Notes: a model not told the origin generated them from the sequence alone. A stretch of DNA of 64,000 nucleotides from DAOQVR01 sp035341665 (GCA_035341665.1 DAOQVR010000009.1:62001-126000); one strand, 5' to 3'; numbered from the stretch's first letter, positions 34,295 to 42,398 are shown. Made by a program: numbers and translations.

Positions 34295-35542
34295 CTACCC
34301 CTCGGGCACCGTCAGCTCGCCCGTCAGCGCAGCCCACGCAGCGACCGCCGGGCTCGCCAGGTAGATGTCCCCCGGGCCCTGCTTACCGGCAAAGTTCCGG
34401 TTGCTGGTAGAGACCTGGGTCTCTTTCTCGCCCACCATGCCGATGTGCCCGGAGGCGCAGCCGCCGCAGCCGGGGTTGCTCACGATGAACCCCGCGTCAA
34501 AGAGCGCCTGCAGCGTGCCGTCGCGCAGGATCTGGGCATACACCTCCCGCGTCGCCGGCACGATCGACGCCACCATGTGCGGGGCAACGTGCCGGCCCCG
34601 GGCAATCCGCGCCACCGCCGCCAGGTCCTCGTACCGGCCGTTGGTGCAGGAGCCGATAAAGACCGAGTCCACCTTCCGGCCGGCAACCTCGCGCACCGGC
34701 TTGACGTTGTCCGGCTTGGGCGGGCAGGCGACCAGCGGCTCCAGGTCGGTGATATCGACCTCGATCTCTTGGACGTACCGCGCGCCCCGATCGGCACGGA
34801 GGGCAGCCAGGTCGGCGCGGCCGGTGCGCGCCCGGCAGTACGCCAGCACCTCCTCCGACGGCGGGATCAGGCCGATGATGCCCCCCATCTCGGTCATCAT
34901 GCTGGCGAGGGTGATCCGCCCCGGCAGGTCGAGCGCGTCGATGGCCGGCCCGCAAAACTCGGCGGCCATGCCCAGCACCCCGCTGGCGCCCAGCCGCCGC
35001 AGGCACGCCAGCGTCAGGTCCTTGGCCGTGTTGGGCGGCTTCAGCTCGCCCCGCACCCTGATCTTGATCGTGTGCGGCACCTCGAACCAGGTCTTGCCCG
35101 CCCGGAACGCGAAGGCAATGTCCTGGTCGCCCATCCCCTGGCCAAAGGCGCCGATCGCGCCCAGGATGTTCAGGTGGCTGTCGGTGCCGACGAACGTGGA
35201 GCCGGGCCACGCCAGGCCGTTCTCGATGGCGACGTGCGAGCCGATCCCCTGGTCCACGTCGTACACGCGCACCCCCTGCGCGCGGGCCCAGTCGCGGCAG
35301 ATCTGCTGGTTGATGGCATAGGGGATGTTGTTGGCCGGCGTCACCAGGTCAAAGGTGAAAAACGTCCTCGCCGGATCGTCGACCGGCGTGTCGCCATAGT
35401 GGGCCCGGTAGTTCTTGACCACGTTCGCGCCGCCAAAGTCGCGCGCCGTGCGCGCATCCAGCCGCATCCAGACGATCTTGCCCGCCTCCACCGCCTCGTC
35501 GGAATGATCCTGGATGATCTTCTCGATGATTGTCATACCCAT
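34295..35542 (-). CDS. leuC: LeuC-type large subunit of an aconitase-family hydro-lyase
   Basis: This 415-residue Fe4S4 protein is of the archaeal/thermophile LeuC-HacA type. The cluster ligands are Cys299 (FIGSCTNGR), Cys359 and Cys362 (NPGCGGCASGHIG). VGTDSHLNILGAIGAFGQGMGDQD is the conserved substrate segment, split here as VGTDSHL and GAFGQGMGDQD. It isomerises or hydrates a 2- or 3-hydroxy di/tricarboxylate. ATG 35542 is supported by AGGGAGAG; longer in-frame sequence runs through a hairpin and is rejected. Placement downstream of the ligase/lyase genes suggests an aconitase-like or citraconate-type role as well as the leucine possibility. Confidence 0.92.
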   Translation of the reverse strand: MGMTIIEKIIQDHSDEAVEAGKIVWMRLDARTARDFGGANVVKNYRAHYGDTPVDDPARTFFTFDLVTPANNIPYAINQQICRDWARAQGVRVYDVDQGIGSHVAIENGLAWPGSTFVGTDSHLNILGAIGAFGQGMGDQDIAFAFRAGKTWFEVPHTIKIRVRGELKPPNTAKDLTLACLRRLGASGVLGMAAEFCGPAIDALDLPGRITLASMMTEMGGIIGLIPPSEEVLAYCRARTGRADLAALRADRGARYVQEIEVDITDLEPLVACPPKPDNVKPVREVAGRKVDSVFIGSCTNGRYEDLAAVARIARGRHVAPHMVASIVPATREVYAQILRDGTLQALFDAGFIVSNPGCGGCASGHIGMVGEKETQVSTSNRNFAGKQGPGDIYLASPAVAAWAALTGELTVPEG

Positions 35543-35556
35543 ACTTACTCTCCCTA

Positions 35557-35596
35557 ATACAGGGGCAGTGCCACCGCAGTGGCACTGCCCCTGTAT
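35557..35596. terminator. 18-bp perfect inverted repeat between HD gene and leuC
   Basis: Arms 35557-35574 and 35579-35596 (core ATACAGGGGCAGTGCCAC) pair perfectly around a 4-nt loop. The element lies between the HD gene stop at 35603 and the leuC ribosome-binding site. It may terminate partly or separate expression levels within the operon. Confidence 0.65.
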
Positions 35597-35602
35597 CCCC
35601 AA

Positions 35603-36175
35603 TCATGCCATCCGAGCCGACGGCGACTTCTTAATCTGCAGGTCCCGCAGCGTCTCAAAGCTGGCAAAATCGGCCTTGTTGATCAGCGTCGCCTCGGGGC
35701 TGCGCTGGATCTTGTCGCCCTCGCCGGCGTGGGCCGCGATCATGTGCTGCACCTCGCCCGGCAGCCCGAACTCGTAGGCGAGCGCCGCGCCGCTGAAAGG
35801 GTGGCGCACCAGCGCACCGAAGGGTGTCTGCGCCGCCGTCCCCTCCCCCCTGTACTCGTACTCGAGCACCTTGCCGATGTCGTGCAGCAGCCCGCCCGAG
35901 ACCAGGTAGTCAAAGTGGATCGGCACCCGCGCCCCATAGAGCTCGCCAAAGAGCTTGGCCGTGCGGTAGGCGGTCAGCGTCACCGCGCGGACGTGCTCGA
36001 TGAAGCTGGCGGGGCAGGGGTTGATCAGCAGCGTGAAGGGCATCTGCGTCAACGTGTCGGGCGTCCAGCCACCGCGCTCCATCGCTACTTCCCAGACGTG
36101 GATCGTCTTCTCGCGCAGCGCCGGGTCCTCGATCAGGTCAAACTCGGGTACGAGCTCCAACAGTCTTGCTCTCAT
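35603..36175 (-). CDS. HD-domain protein
   Basis: The 190-residue protein has HD-superfamily residues His61 (EHVRAV) and His98-Asp99 (GLLHDIGK), later His residues in VRHPFSGAAL and MIAAHAGEG, and a final Asp in NKADFASF. A hydrolase for a nucleotide, phosphate ester or related small molecule is likely. It sits between the citryl-CoA-lyase-like gene (55 bp upstream) and leuC, on the same strand. It could therefore serve that pathway, for example in metabolite repair, but nothing specific can be read from the sequence. Confidence 0.88.
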   Translation of the reverse strand: MRARLLELVPEFDLIEDPALREKTIHVWEVAMERGGWTPDTLTQMPFTLLINPCPASFIEHVRAVTLTAYRTAKLFGELYGARVPIHFDYLVSGGLLHDIGKVLEYEYRGEGTAAQTPFGALVRHPFSGAALAYEFGLPGEVQHMIAAHAGEGDKIQRSPEATLINKADFASFETLRDLQIKKSPSARMA

Positions 36176-36230
36176 GCTTCCTCCATTCGTCCCCTCCCCC
36201 CTGCCGCAGCAGGAGGACAGAGGGGGGGTA

Positions 36231-37013
36231 TCACCGCTCCAGGTCCCGCTCCGGCGGGCCGTCGTACTCCTGGGCGGTCGGGCTGATCTGGCGCATCGGC
36301 CGCTCGCGGGTCTGCTCCTCGTAGACCTGGGCAGTCAGGCCGACGGTGCGGCTGATGGCGAAAAAGCCGTTGCCCAGCTCCGGCGGGAACCCCAGCTCGC
36401 ACAGCACGGCGGCGATGGCCCCGTCGACGTTCATCGGAAGGTCCCTGCCCGAGACCTCCTTGATGGCCATGCGCAGCGCCTGGCCCATGTCGACGTACTC
36501 GCCGGCGACACCCGCCTCCGCCGCCAGCTCAAAGAGGCGGCGCGTGCGCGGGTCGTCCGTGTGGATGCGGTGGCCGTAGCCCGAGACGCGGATGCCCCGC
36601 GCCTTGAACTCGGCCGCCTTTTCGCGCGCGGCAGTCACGGTGTCGATCTCTTTCTCGTGCTTAAAAGCCACCAGGCTCTTCAGCACCCGCATGCACTCCT
36701 CGATGGCCCCGCCGTGGTGGCGGTTGATCGTCATGATGCCGCCGGCAATCGCCGTGGTGAGCGGCGCCCCGCCCGAGGCGACGGTCCGCGCCGCCAGCGC
36801 GCTGGGCGGCGTCGCGCCGTGGTCCACCGACGAGACGAGCATCGCATCCACCAGCCGGCCGACCGGCTCGCTCGGCAGCTCACCCTTCAGGATCAGGTAG
36901 ACCATCTCGCCAAAGGAGATGCGGCCCATCAGCTCGTCGATGCGGTAGCCGCGCACGGCCACCTTGTTCGGCTCGATCTTGGTAATCGCAGTCTTCCAGG
37001 GTTGTTCAGGCAT
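36231..37013 (-). CDS. Citryl-CoA-lyase-like short citrate synthase homologue
   Basis: At 260 residues it matches citryl-CoA lyase rather than citrate synthase (usually 370-430). Active-site residues of the citrate synthase fold are present: His65 (VDHGATPPS), His99-His100 (RHHGGAIEE), His148 in SGYGHRIHTDDPR and Asp197 in MNVDGAIAAVLCELG. Such lyases split citryl-CoA to acetyl-CoA and oxaloacetate in the two-step ATP citrate cleavage of Hydrogenobacter. ATG 37013 follows GGAGGT; a longer in-frame start has no such support. The SucC/SucD-like genes immediately upstream would be the citryl-CoA synthetase. Other 2-hydroxyacyl-CoA substrates such as citramalyl-CoA remain possible. Confidence 0.85.
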   Translation of the reverse strand: MPEQPWKTAITKIEPNKVAVRGYRIDELMGRISFGEMVYLILKGELPSEPVGRLVDAMLVSSVDHGATPPSALAARTVASGGAPLTTAIAGGIMTINRHHGGAIEECMRVLKSLVAFKHEKEIDTVTAAREKAAEFKARGIRVSGYGHRIHTDDPRTRRLFELAAEAGVAGEYVDMGQALRMAIKEVSGRDLPMNVDGAIAAVLCELGFPPELGNGFFAISRTVGLTAQVYEEQTRERPMRQISPTAQEYDGPPERDLER

Positions 37014-37055
37014 GGGACCTCCAAATGCAGAATGCACAATGCTCAAGGCACAAGT

Positions 37056-37961
37056 CTACAGCCCGAGGCGGGCCAGCACCTGCCCGGTGGCAGCCGGCAG
37101 CTCGCCGAAAGCATCGACGACGGTCGCGCCGACCGAGCGCAGGCGGTCGACCTTGCCGGCGTAGGTGCCGCGGTTGCCCTCGATGATGGCGCCGGCGTGG
37201 CTGAAACGCGTGCCGCTCTTGGCTGCCTTGCCGCCAATGTAGGCAATCACCGGCTTGGTGACCTCGCCCGACTCGATCAGGTCCGCCACGCGCTCCTCCT
37301 GGGTGCCGCCGATCTCGCCAAAGAGGACGATCGCCTTGGTGTCGGGGTCTCTCTCAAAGAGCCGCGCCACCTCGGGGTGCGGCAGGCCGATGACCGCGTC
37401 GCCGCCGACGTGCACCAGGGTCGTCGCGCCGATGCCGGCCTGCGACAGGTAATACCCGGTGCTCGACGTCATGCCCCCGCTGCGCGAGCTGATGCCGACC
37501 GGCCCCGGCTTGAACCACGACCGCGCCGTCGCAGCGCGCCCGCCGATCATCCCCAGGATCCCCTTGTCAGGGCTCAGCACCCCCAGGGTGTTGGGCCCCA
37601 CGAACATCGCGCCCGCTTCCTTGGCCGCCTTGGAGATGGCGAGCACGTCCCAGATCGGGACGCGGTCGGGGACGATGACCAGCAGCTTGACGCCGGCCGC
37701 AATCGCCTCCAGCGCGGCCGGCTTGACGATCGGCGCGGGGATAAAGAGGACCGAGACGTCGATCGGCCCCGCCTTTTCCCACGCCTCCTGGATGGTATCG
37801 AACACCGGCACGCCCTCGACCGACTGGTTGCCCTTGCCCGGCGTGACGCCGGCGACGACGTTGGTGCCATATTCGCGCATGAGCTTGGCGCGGGCCATGC
37901 CCTCGCGCCCGGTGATGCCCTGGATCAGGACACGTTTGGTTCCGTCGATCAGGATGGACAT
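37056..37961 (-). CDS. Succinyl-CoA synthetase alpha-like (acid-CoA ligase) subunit
   Basis: The 301-residue protein has the CoA-binding Rossmann domain (VLIQGITGREGMARAKLM, VVAGVTPGKG) and the ligase domain with the phospho-histidine loop SGTRFSHAGAII (His255). VPDRVPIWD stands where SucD has its TEGIPVHD loop, a difference near the acyl site. With the ATP-grasp subunit it forms an ADP-forming acid-thiol ligase. Its neighbour is a citryl-CoA-lyase-like gene, so citrate is a stronger candidate substrate than succinate. The CcsB subunit of citryl-CoA synthetase is a SucD homologue. ATG 37961 follows GAGGAGA. Confidence 0.88.
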   Translation of the reverse strand: MSILIDGTKRVLIQGITGREGMARAKLMREYGTNVVAGVTPGKGNQSVEGVPVFDTIQEAWEKAGPIDVSVLFIPAPIVKPAALEAIAAGVKLLVIVPDRVPIWDVLAISKAAKEAGAMFVGPNTLGVLSPDKGILGMIGGRAATARSWFKPGPVGISSRSGGMTSSTGYYLSQAGIGATTLVHVGGDAVIGLPHPEVARLFERDPDTKAIVLFGEIGGTQEERVADLIESGEVTKPVIAYIGGKAAKSGTRFSHAGAIIEGNRGTYAGKVDRLRSVGATVVDAFGELPAATGQVLARLGL

Positions 37962-38026
37962 ATTCTACTCTCCTCGTCGTCGTGGCCGGTCCCCCGACCG
38001 CGCCACCTTCGTCCGTGGTCCATGGT

Positions 38027-39556
38027 CTACATCCCGGCAATCGGCAGGCTGATCCTCCCGCCACCGGCCCCCTTGAAAAAGCAATCCACCTCGCACGCCA
38101 GGCACTCGTTGCAGCGCCCTTTTTTGGCCTCTTCGGCCGTGATGTTCAGCACCGGCAGGCCTTCTTCGTTGAGCGCGAGGATCTTGGGATTGCACTCCTT
38201 GACGCAGACCTTGCTCTCGCAGGCCGCGCAGATGGAGTGGTCGTAGGTCACCGTGCCGCCGGTGACGGTGGCAAACTGGTAGAGGCGGGGCTCGCCCAGG
38301 CGCTTCGGCTCGGGCCGGGCCTTGGGCGTGGTCTTCCTGCCCTCCTGGATCAGGCTGTGCAGCCGCGCCGCGCAATAGTCGGGCGGGTTGTCCTTCTTAT
38401 AACCCTCCACCGGCGCCGGCACCCAGCCGTTGAGCCACTCGAGGATCTCGACGGCCTTGTCCTCCTGGTTTCCGCCCAGCCGGATGACCACCGGCACGTC
38501 GATCTGCGCTTCCAGAAAGGCCTTGACAAAGCCGCGCGCCGAGTGGAACTGCTCCTGGCTGGCGACCCCCGAGCCGGAGCCGAAGTAGCCGTCGATCTCG
38601 CCGGAGGCCATGATGATCCGCGCCGCGCGGTACACCTTGCTGGCGGGTGGGTTGCCGCTGGTGTCGACGTACGTGGCGAGCTTGTACCCCTGGCGCAGGA
38701 TGGCGTCCATGCTCATCATCGAGCCGCCGCCGCCCGCGCCGTGGAAGCCGACGTAGCCCTCCCCCTCGTGAAAGCCGGAGGCCATCTGGATGAAGTAGAA
38801 GGTGCCGCGATAGTCCCCGGCCTCGACCTTGAAGGCGATCTTTTCCAGGTTGGTCGGCGGCCGGTCGTACTCGCGGGCAATCTCGATGCCGAGGTCAGGA
38901 TGGCGGAAGATGCCATAGTCGTCGACCGTCACCCGGCAGTCGGCCGCCGCGAGCTTGCCGTCCGAGAGCTGCACCAGCGGGTTGATCTCGGCCGCCCGGG
39001 TGTCGTACTCCTGCGCCAGGCGGAAGAGGTTGACCAGCACATCGGCCAGGTCGACCTGCAGCTGCCCGCCGATGCCGGTGCGCCGCACCAGGTCGCGCGC
39101 CTGAAAGACTTGCAGCCCGGTGCCGACGTCGACGTGCATGCGCGCGACCTTGTCGGGATGGGCGGCCGCGATCTCTTCGATGCCGGTGCCGCCGATGCTG
39201 GAGAAAAGGATCACCGGCTGCTGAGCGGCGTCGTCGATGATCACGCCGGCATAAAACTCCCGCGCAATCTCCAGCCGCTGCTCGACCAGCACCTGCTCGA
39301 CCGTAAAGCCCTTGATCTGCAGGCCCAGCATGTGCTGCGCAGCCTCCTCCGCCTGGGCCGGGTTGCTCGCCTTCTTGATGCCCCCCAGCCCGGCCCGGCC
39401 GGTCACCCAGGCCTGCGCCTTGACCATCGTCTCACCCCCGACCTCCTCGGCGATGGCCCGCGCCTCACCCGGCGTCCGCGCCACCCCGCCCTTCGGGACG
39501 GCGATCCTGAACCTTTTCAGTAACTCCTTGCCCTGGTATTCATGAAGTCGTGCCAT
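38027..39556 (-). CDS. SucC-like ATP-grasp acid-CoA ligase subunit fused to a two-cluster ferredoxin
   Basis: The 509-residue protein starts like SucC (HEYQGKELLKRFRIAVP, MVKAQAWVTGRAGLGG) and has the metal-site AAEINPLVQL and a ligase-CoA domain to about residue 400. A ferredoxin domain is then appended: Cys443/446/451/455 (CAACESKVCVKEC) and Cys482/485/488/492 (CNECLACEVDC), two Fe4S4 motifs. Ordinary SucC is about 390 residues and has no such domain. The ATG follows GGAGG. With the SucD-like protein it probably forms an acyl-CoA ligase, perhaps citryl-CoA synthetase (CcsA is a SucC homologue), with an added redox or structural role. Confidence 0.9.
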   Translation of the reverse strand: MARLHEYQGKELLKRFRIAVPKGGVARTPGEARAIAEEVGGETMVKAQAWVTGRAGLGGIKKASNPAQAEEAAQHMLGLQIKGFTVEQVLVEQRLEIAREFYAGVIIDDAAQQPVILFSSIGGTGIEEIAAAHPDKVARMHVDVGTGLQVFQARDLVRRTGIGGQLQVDLADVLVNLFRLAQEYDTRAAEINPLVQLSDGKLAAADCRVTVDDYGIFRHPDLGIEIAREYDRPPTNLEKIAFKVEAGDYRGTFYFIQMASGFHEGEGYVGFHGAGGGGSMMSMDAILRQGYKLATYVDTSGNPPASKVYRAARIIMASGEIDGYFGSGSGVASQEQFHSARGFVKAFLEAQIDVPVVIRLGGNQEDKAVEILEWLNGWVPAPVEGYKKDNPPDYCAARLHSLIQEGRKTTPKARPEPKRLGEPRLYQFATVTGGTVTYDHSICAACESKVCVKECNPKILALNEEGLPVLNITAEEAKKGRCNECLACEVDCFFKGAGGGRISLPIAGM

Positions 39557-39579
39557 ACGTCCTCCAAGTGACGATTCTC

Positions 39580-39623
39580 AATGCACAATGCACAAGGCCA
39601 AAGGCACAATGTGCAGTGCACAA
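39580..39623. repeat. GCACAATGCACAAGG-type repeat, left flank of the four-helix-bundle gene
   Basis: CAATGCACAATGCACAAGGC and a degenerate second unit lie between the SucC-like start and the four-helix gene stop. They are in inverted orientation relative to the GTGCATTGTGCATT tract at 40043-40162. A related copy occurs at 37022-37055. Confidence 0.6.
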
Positions 39624-40013
39624 CTAGGGATGACGGTCTAGGTTCTCACGCGAGGTTCTCACAGTTGCCGACAGGATCTTTTTGATCTCCAGTGCCTCCT
39701 GCACGATCGGTGCCATTCGCCCTTCGTCGAAGGCCCCACTGTCCCGGATCAGGCAGAGCCAACAGTGTGTTTCCCGGGCCTCCTTCAGCGCGATGGCCAT
39801 CTTGTTGGTGAAATCGCGCTTGCTCGGGGCACCAATCGCCTCCTCGACATTGGCACCGACCGAAGTAGCTGCCCTGAGCAGCTGCCTGCCAAGTACGAGA
39901 GCCGAAGCATCTGTGGGCAGTGCCCGGACAAGCTTGACCACGCGGAGAGAGAACCGGTATGTCCTCTCCTCGATCGGCTCAAGCCGCTTCTCTGGCTGGT
40001 TACTCACAGGCAC
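39624..40013 (-). CDS. Four-helix-bundle protein (23S rRNA intervening-sequence type)
   Basis: The 129-residue protein belongs to the TIGR02436/S23 family. YRFSLRVVKLVRALP, LGRQLLRAATSVGANVEEA and KRDFTNKMAIALKEARETHCWLCLI are its helices, with the conserved SVGANVEEA turn. The family occurs inside rRNA intervening sequences and as solitary genes near repeats; its molecular role is unknown. The start is GTG 40013 (GTG 40007 also possible). It interrupts an otherwise metabolic operon and is bracketed by inverted short repeats, which suggests insertion as a passenger rather than a pathway role. Confidence 0.88.
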   Translation of the reverse strand: MPVSNQPEKRLEPIEERTYRFSLRVVKLVRALPTDASALVLGRQLLRAATSVGANVEEAIGAPSKRDFTNKMAIALKEARETHCWLCLIRDSGAFDEGRMAPIVQEALEIKKILSATVRTSRENLDRHP

Positions 40014-40042
40014 TCACTCGCCCCTCGTGCCCAGTGTTTTCG

Positions 40043-40162
40043 TCATTGTGCATTGGGCATTGGCCGTCGCGCATTCCGCCTTGTGCATTCTGCCTTGTGC
40101 CTTGGCCATTGTGCCGTTGTGCCTTGGTCATTGTGCATTGTGCATTGTGCATTGTGCATTCA
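40043..40162. repeat. GTGCATTGTGCATT low-complexity tract, right flank
   Basis: About 120 bp consist of variations on CATTGTGCATT and CCTTGTGCCTTGG, ending in four uninterrupted TTGTGCA units. The tract touches the stop codon of the Ldh2 gene (40160-40162). It is the inverted counterpart of 39580-39623. Confidence 0.75.
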
Positions 40163-41254
40163 CAGCTCGACCCCCAGCTCCGATGCGATCTTTCTCAGGC
40201 TGGCCACCACCTTCTCCCCCAGCGGAATCCCCTCCTCACTGCGCCGCTCCTGCTCCTCAAACTCCTTCTCCCCGTGGACCCAGATACGGGCCGCGCCCTC
40301 GGCCAGGCGCTGGCCCTTCAGGCGCCGCACCAGGTCGTCCATGCCCGCCTTGAACTCGTCGACGGGGCGGAAGGCGTCGATGCGCCAGGCGCCAAAGAAG
40401 TGGCCCAGGTCGGCCGGCAGCGGCCTGCCGCTCTCATCCCTCGGGTAGACCGAGGTCAGGCAGGCGGCGCCGGGCAGGACGGCGGACAAGATCTCGACCA
40501 GCATGCCGAGGCCATAGCCCTTGTGACCGCTCAGCTCTTCGCCTGCGCCGCCGAGCGGCAGCAGGCCGCCGCCGGCCCGCTTGGCAAAGTTGTGCAGCAC
40601 GCGCGCCGCATCCTGGGTGGGCAAGCCGCGCTCGTCGGTCGCCCAGCCGAGAGGCAGGGGCTTCGCGGCGCGGTCGTACACCTCTAGCTTGCCGCGCGGC
40701 ACGGTGCTCGTGGCCATGTCCAGCACCCAGGGCCGCTCCTGGCCCGCCGGGACGGCGACCGAGATGGGATTCGTGCCGTAGAGCGAGTCGCGCCCGAAGG
40801 TGGGCACGACCAGCACGTCGGCGTTGGTGGTAGAGATGCCGATCATGTCGTGCTCGAGCGCCATCATCGAGTAGTAGCCGGCAATGCCATAGTGGTTGCT
40901 GTTGCGCACCGTCGCAAAGCCGCAGCCATACTGGCGGGCCTTCTCGATCGCCGTCTGCATGGCGCGGTGGCTGACCGGCTGGCCCAGGCCGGCCCCGGCA
41001 TCGAGCGTGATCGTGGTCGGCGTCTCGACGACAACGCGGTGCTCCGGGCGGGCGATCATCACCCCGTCGCGCAGGCCGTTCACGTAGCGCGCGAGCCGGG
41101 CGACGCCGTGCGAGCCGATGCCGCGCAGGTCGGCCAGGACCAGGACCTCGGCCGTGATATGCGCATCCTCGGGCGGAACGCCCAGCGTTTCGAACACGCG
41201 CTCACAAAAAGCCAGCAGCACCTGCGCTCGGACCGTGCTTCCCGTTTCTGCCAT
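40160..41254 (-). CDS. Ldh2-family NAD(P)-dependent 2-hydroxyacid dehydrogenase (malate/L-lactate type)
   Basis: The 364-residue protein has the Ldh2/MDG signatures DLRGIGSHGVARLARYV, NSNHYGIAGYYSMMALEHDMIGIS, GRDSLYGTNPISVAVPA and GHKGYGLGMLVEILSAVL. Members oxidise malate, L-lactate, sulfolactate, ureidoglycolate and similar acids; the fold differs from classical malate dehydrogenase. It is the first gene of the leftward block that continues with the SucCD-like, citryl-CoA-lyase-like and LeuCD genes. A malate/oxaloacetate role would fit: the lyase yields oxaloacetate, which this enzyme could reduce. Confidence 0.92.
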   Translation of the reverse strand: MAETGSTVRAQVLLAFCERVFETLGVPPEDAHITAEVLVLADLRGIGSHGVARLARYVNGLRDGVMIARPEHRVVVETPTTITLDAGAGLGQPVSHRAMQTAIEKARQYGCGFATVRNSNHYGIAGYYSMMALEHDMIGISTTNADVLVVPTFGRDSLYGTNPISVAVPAGQERPWVLDMATSTVPRGKLEVYDRAAKPLPLGWATDERGLPTQDAARVLHNFAKRAGGGLLPLGGAGEELSGHKGYGLGMLVEILSAVLPGAACLTSVYPRDESGRPLPADLGHFFGAWRIDAFRPVDEFKAGMDDLVRRLKGQRLAEGAARIWVHGEKEFEEQERRSEEGIPLGEKVVASLRKIASELGVEL

Positions 41255-41434
41255 GGGAGTGACTCCTCGCTGTTAGTGCTCTAGGAACAAAAGAGGGGGC
41301 ACCAGGCCTCTGCGGGACAACCCGATTCCCCCGTCCAAATGCCGTCTCAGCCTGGCCCCATCGCCAAAATGCTGCGAGTGCGCCGGCGGCAGGCCCAACG
41401 GGCCGGCCGGGTACCCTCTTCTTCGCACACGCCG

Positions 41435-41464
41435 ATTGTATCACGCCGCAAAGAGGGGCGGCAA
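41435..41464 (-). promoter_or_regulatory. Predicted promoter for the Ldh2-SucCD-lyase block
   Basis: On the minus strand TTGCCG (41464-41459) and TACAAT (41440-41435) are 18 bp apart, about 180 nt before the Ldh2 start. The -10 is good and the -35 partial. The rest of the 232-bp intergenic space shows only a small GGCCCGTTGGGCC hairpin. Confidence 0.5.
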
Positions 41465-41486
41465 CTTTGCTCCGCGCGCTGGTAGG

Positions 41487-42398
41487 CTACGCCTGCTCCG
41501 CCGCAGGGACGGAGCTCGCCTCCGGCAGCCTCCCTTCGGCCTGCAGCACCTGCTTGAGGGCTGCGATCGAGACCTCCAGCATGGCCGGCTCGGGCTCGCG
41601 CGTGGTCAGCCGCTGCAGGGCAAGGTTCGGCGCAGCCAGCGCGCGCACGAGCGCGCTGTCCCGGTGGCTGTTCGTGAACTTGATGTACTCGTAGGCGATG
41701 CCGGCCACGACCGGGAGGAGCAGGATGCGCGATAGGATCGCCCAGACGAGGGGCGGGCGGCCCAGGAGCGAAAAGACGAGGATCGAGATCACCAGGACCG
41801 AGAGGAGGAAGGCGGTGCCGCAGCGGTAGTGCGCGGTCGTGAAGCGGGCGACCTCGGCCGGGGTCAGCTCGGCGCCCGACTCGTAGGCGTTGATCGTCTT
41901 GTGCTCGGCACCGTGGTAGGCAAAGACGCGCCTGATCTCGGCCATGCGGCCAATGGCCCACAGGTAGAGGACAAAGATCACGAGGCGGATGACGCCCTCG
42001 AGCAGGTTGCTCAGAAAGTCGGACGGGACGGCGCGGTCGACGAGGCGCGCCAGCAGCAGGGGAACGACGAAGAAAAGGCCAATCCCCAGCGCAAAGGAAA
42101 AGGCGACGGTCCCCCACGCGACCGGTCCCTTGAACTGCCCCTGCTCCTCGGGCCCGAGGGCCGCGTCGGCCGACCACATCAGCGTGCGGATGCCGAGCAC
42201 CAGCGTGTCCCAGAGGCTGGTCAGCGCGCGCAGGAAGGGGATCTTGGCGATCCGGCTTGCATAGATCTTGGGGTCCAGGGGTTCCGTGTGGACGGTGACG
42301 CTGCCGTCGGGCAGCCGGACCGCCACCGCCAGCGCCTTCGTCCCGCGCATCATTACCCCTTCCATGACCGCTTGGCCGCCATAGTTCAGTTCTGGCAT
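41487..42398 (-). CDS. DUF1385 family membrane protein
   Basis: The 303-residue protein begins YGGQAVMEGVMMRG, the hallmark of DUF1385 (YqhQ-like) proteins. It has several membrane segments (GTVAFSFALGIGLFFVVPLLLARL, LVIFVLYLWAIG, AFLLSVLVISILVFSLL) and a conserved RVFAYHGAEHKTINAYE stretch rich in potential metal ligands. Its function is unknown; it is widespread in Firmicutes and Chloroflexota and often near prfA or rpmE, which are not seen here. It is a single minus-strand gene upstream of the Ldh2 promoter. Confidence 0.93.
   Translation of the reverse strand: MPELNYGGQAVMEGVMMRGTKALAVAVRLPDGSVTVHTEPLDPKIYASRIAKIPFLRALTSLWDTLVLGIRTLMWSADAALGPEEQGQFKGPVAWGTVAFSFALGIGLFFVVPLLLARLVDRAVPSDFLSNLLEGVIRLVIFVLYLWAIGRMAEIRRVFAYHGAEHKTINAYESGAELTPAEVARFTTAHYRCGTAFLLSVLVISILVFSLLGRPPLVWAILSRILLLPVVAGIAYEYIKFTNSHRDSALVRALAAPNLALQRLTTREPEPAMLEVSIAALKQVLQAEGRLPEASSVPAAEQA

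Noticed and set aside
33755..35542. Standard leucine biosynthesis operon
   Set aside because: leuA, leuB and ilv genes are absent and the neighbours are CoA-ligase, lyase and dehydrogenase genes. The leucine role is kept only as an alternative.
33050..35557. A rightward open frame of 835 residues
   Set aside because: It is antisense to GH4, leuD and leuC, which carry unmistakable motifs.
39624..40013. Part of an rRNA operon because of the 23S-intervening-sequence-type protein
   Set aside because: No rRNA sequence is present on either side; the gene is in a protein-coding operon.
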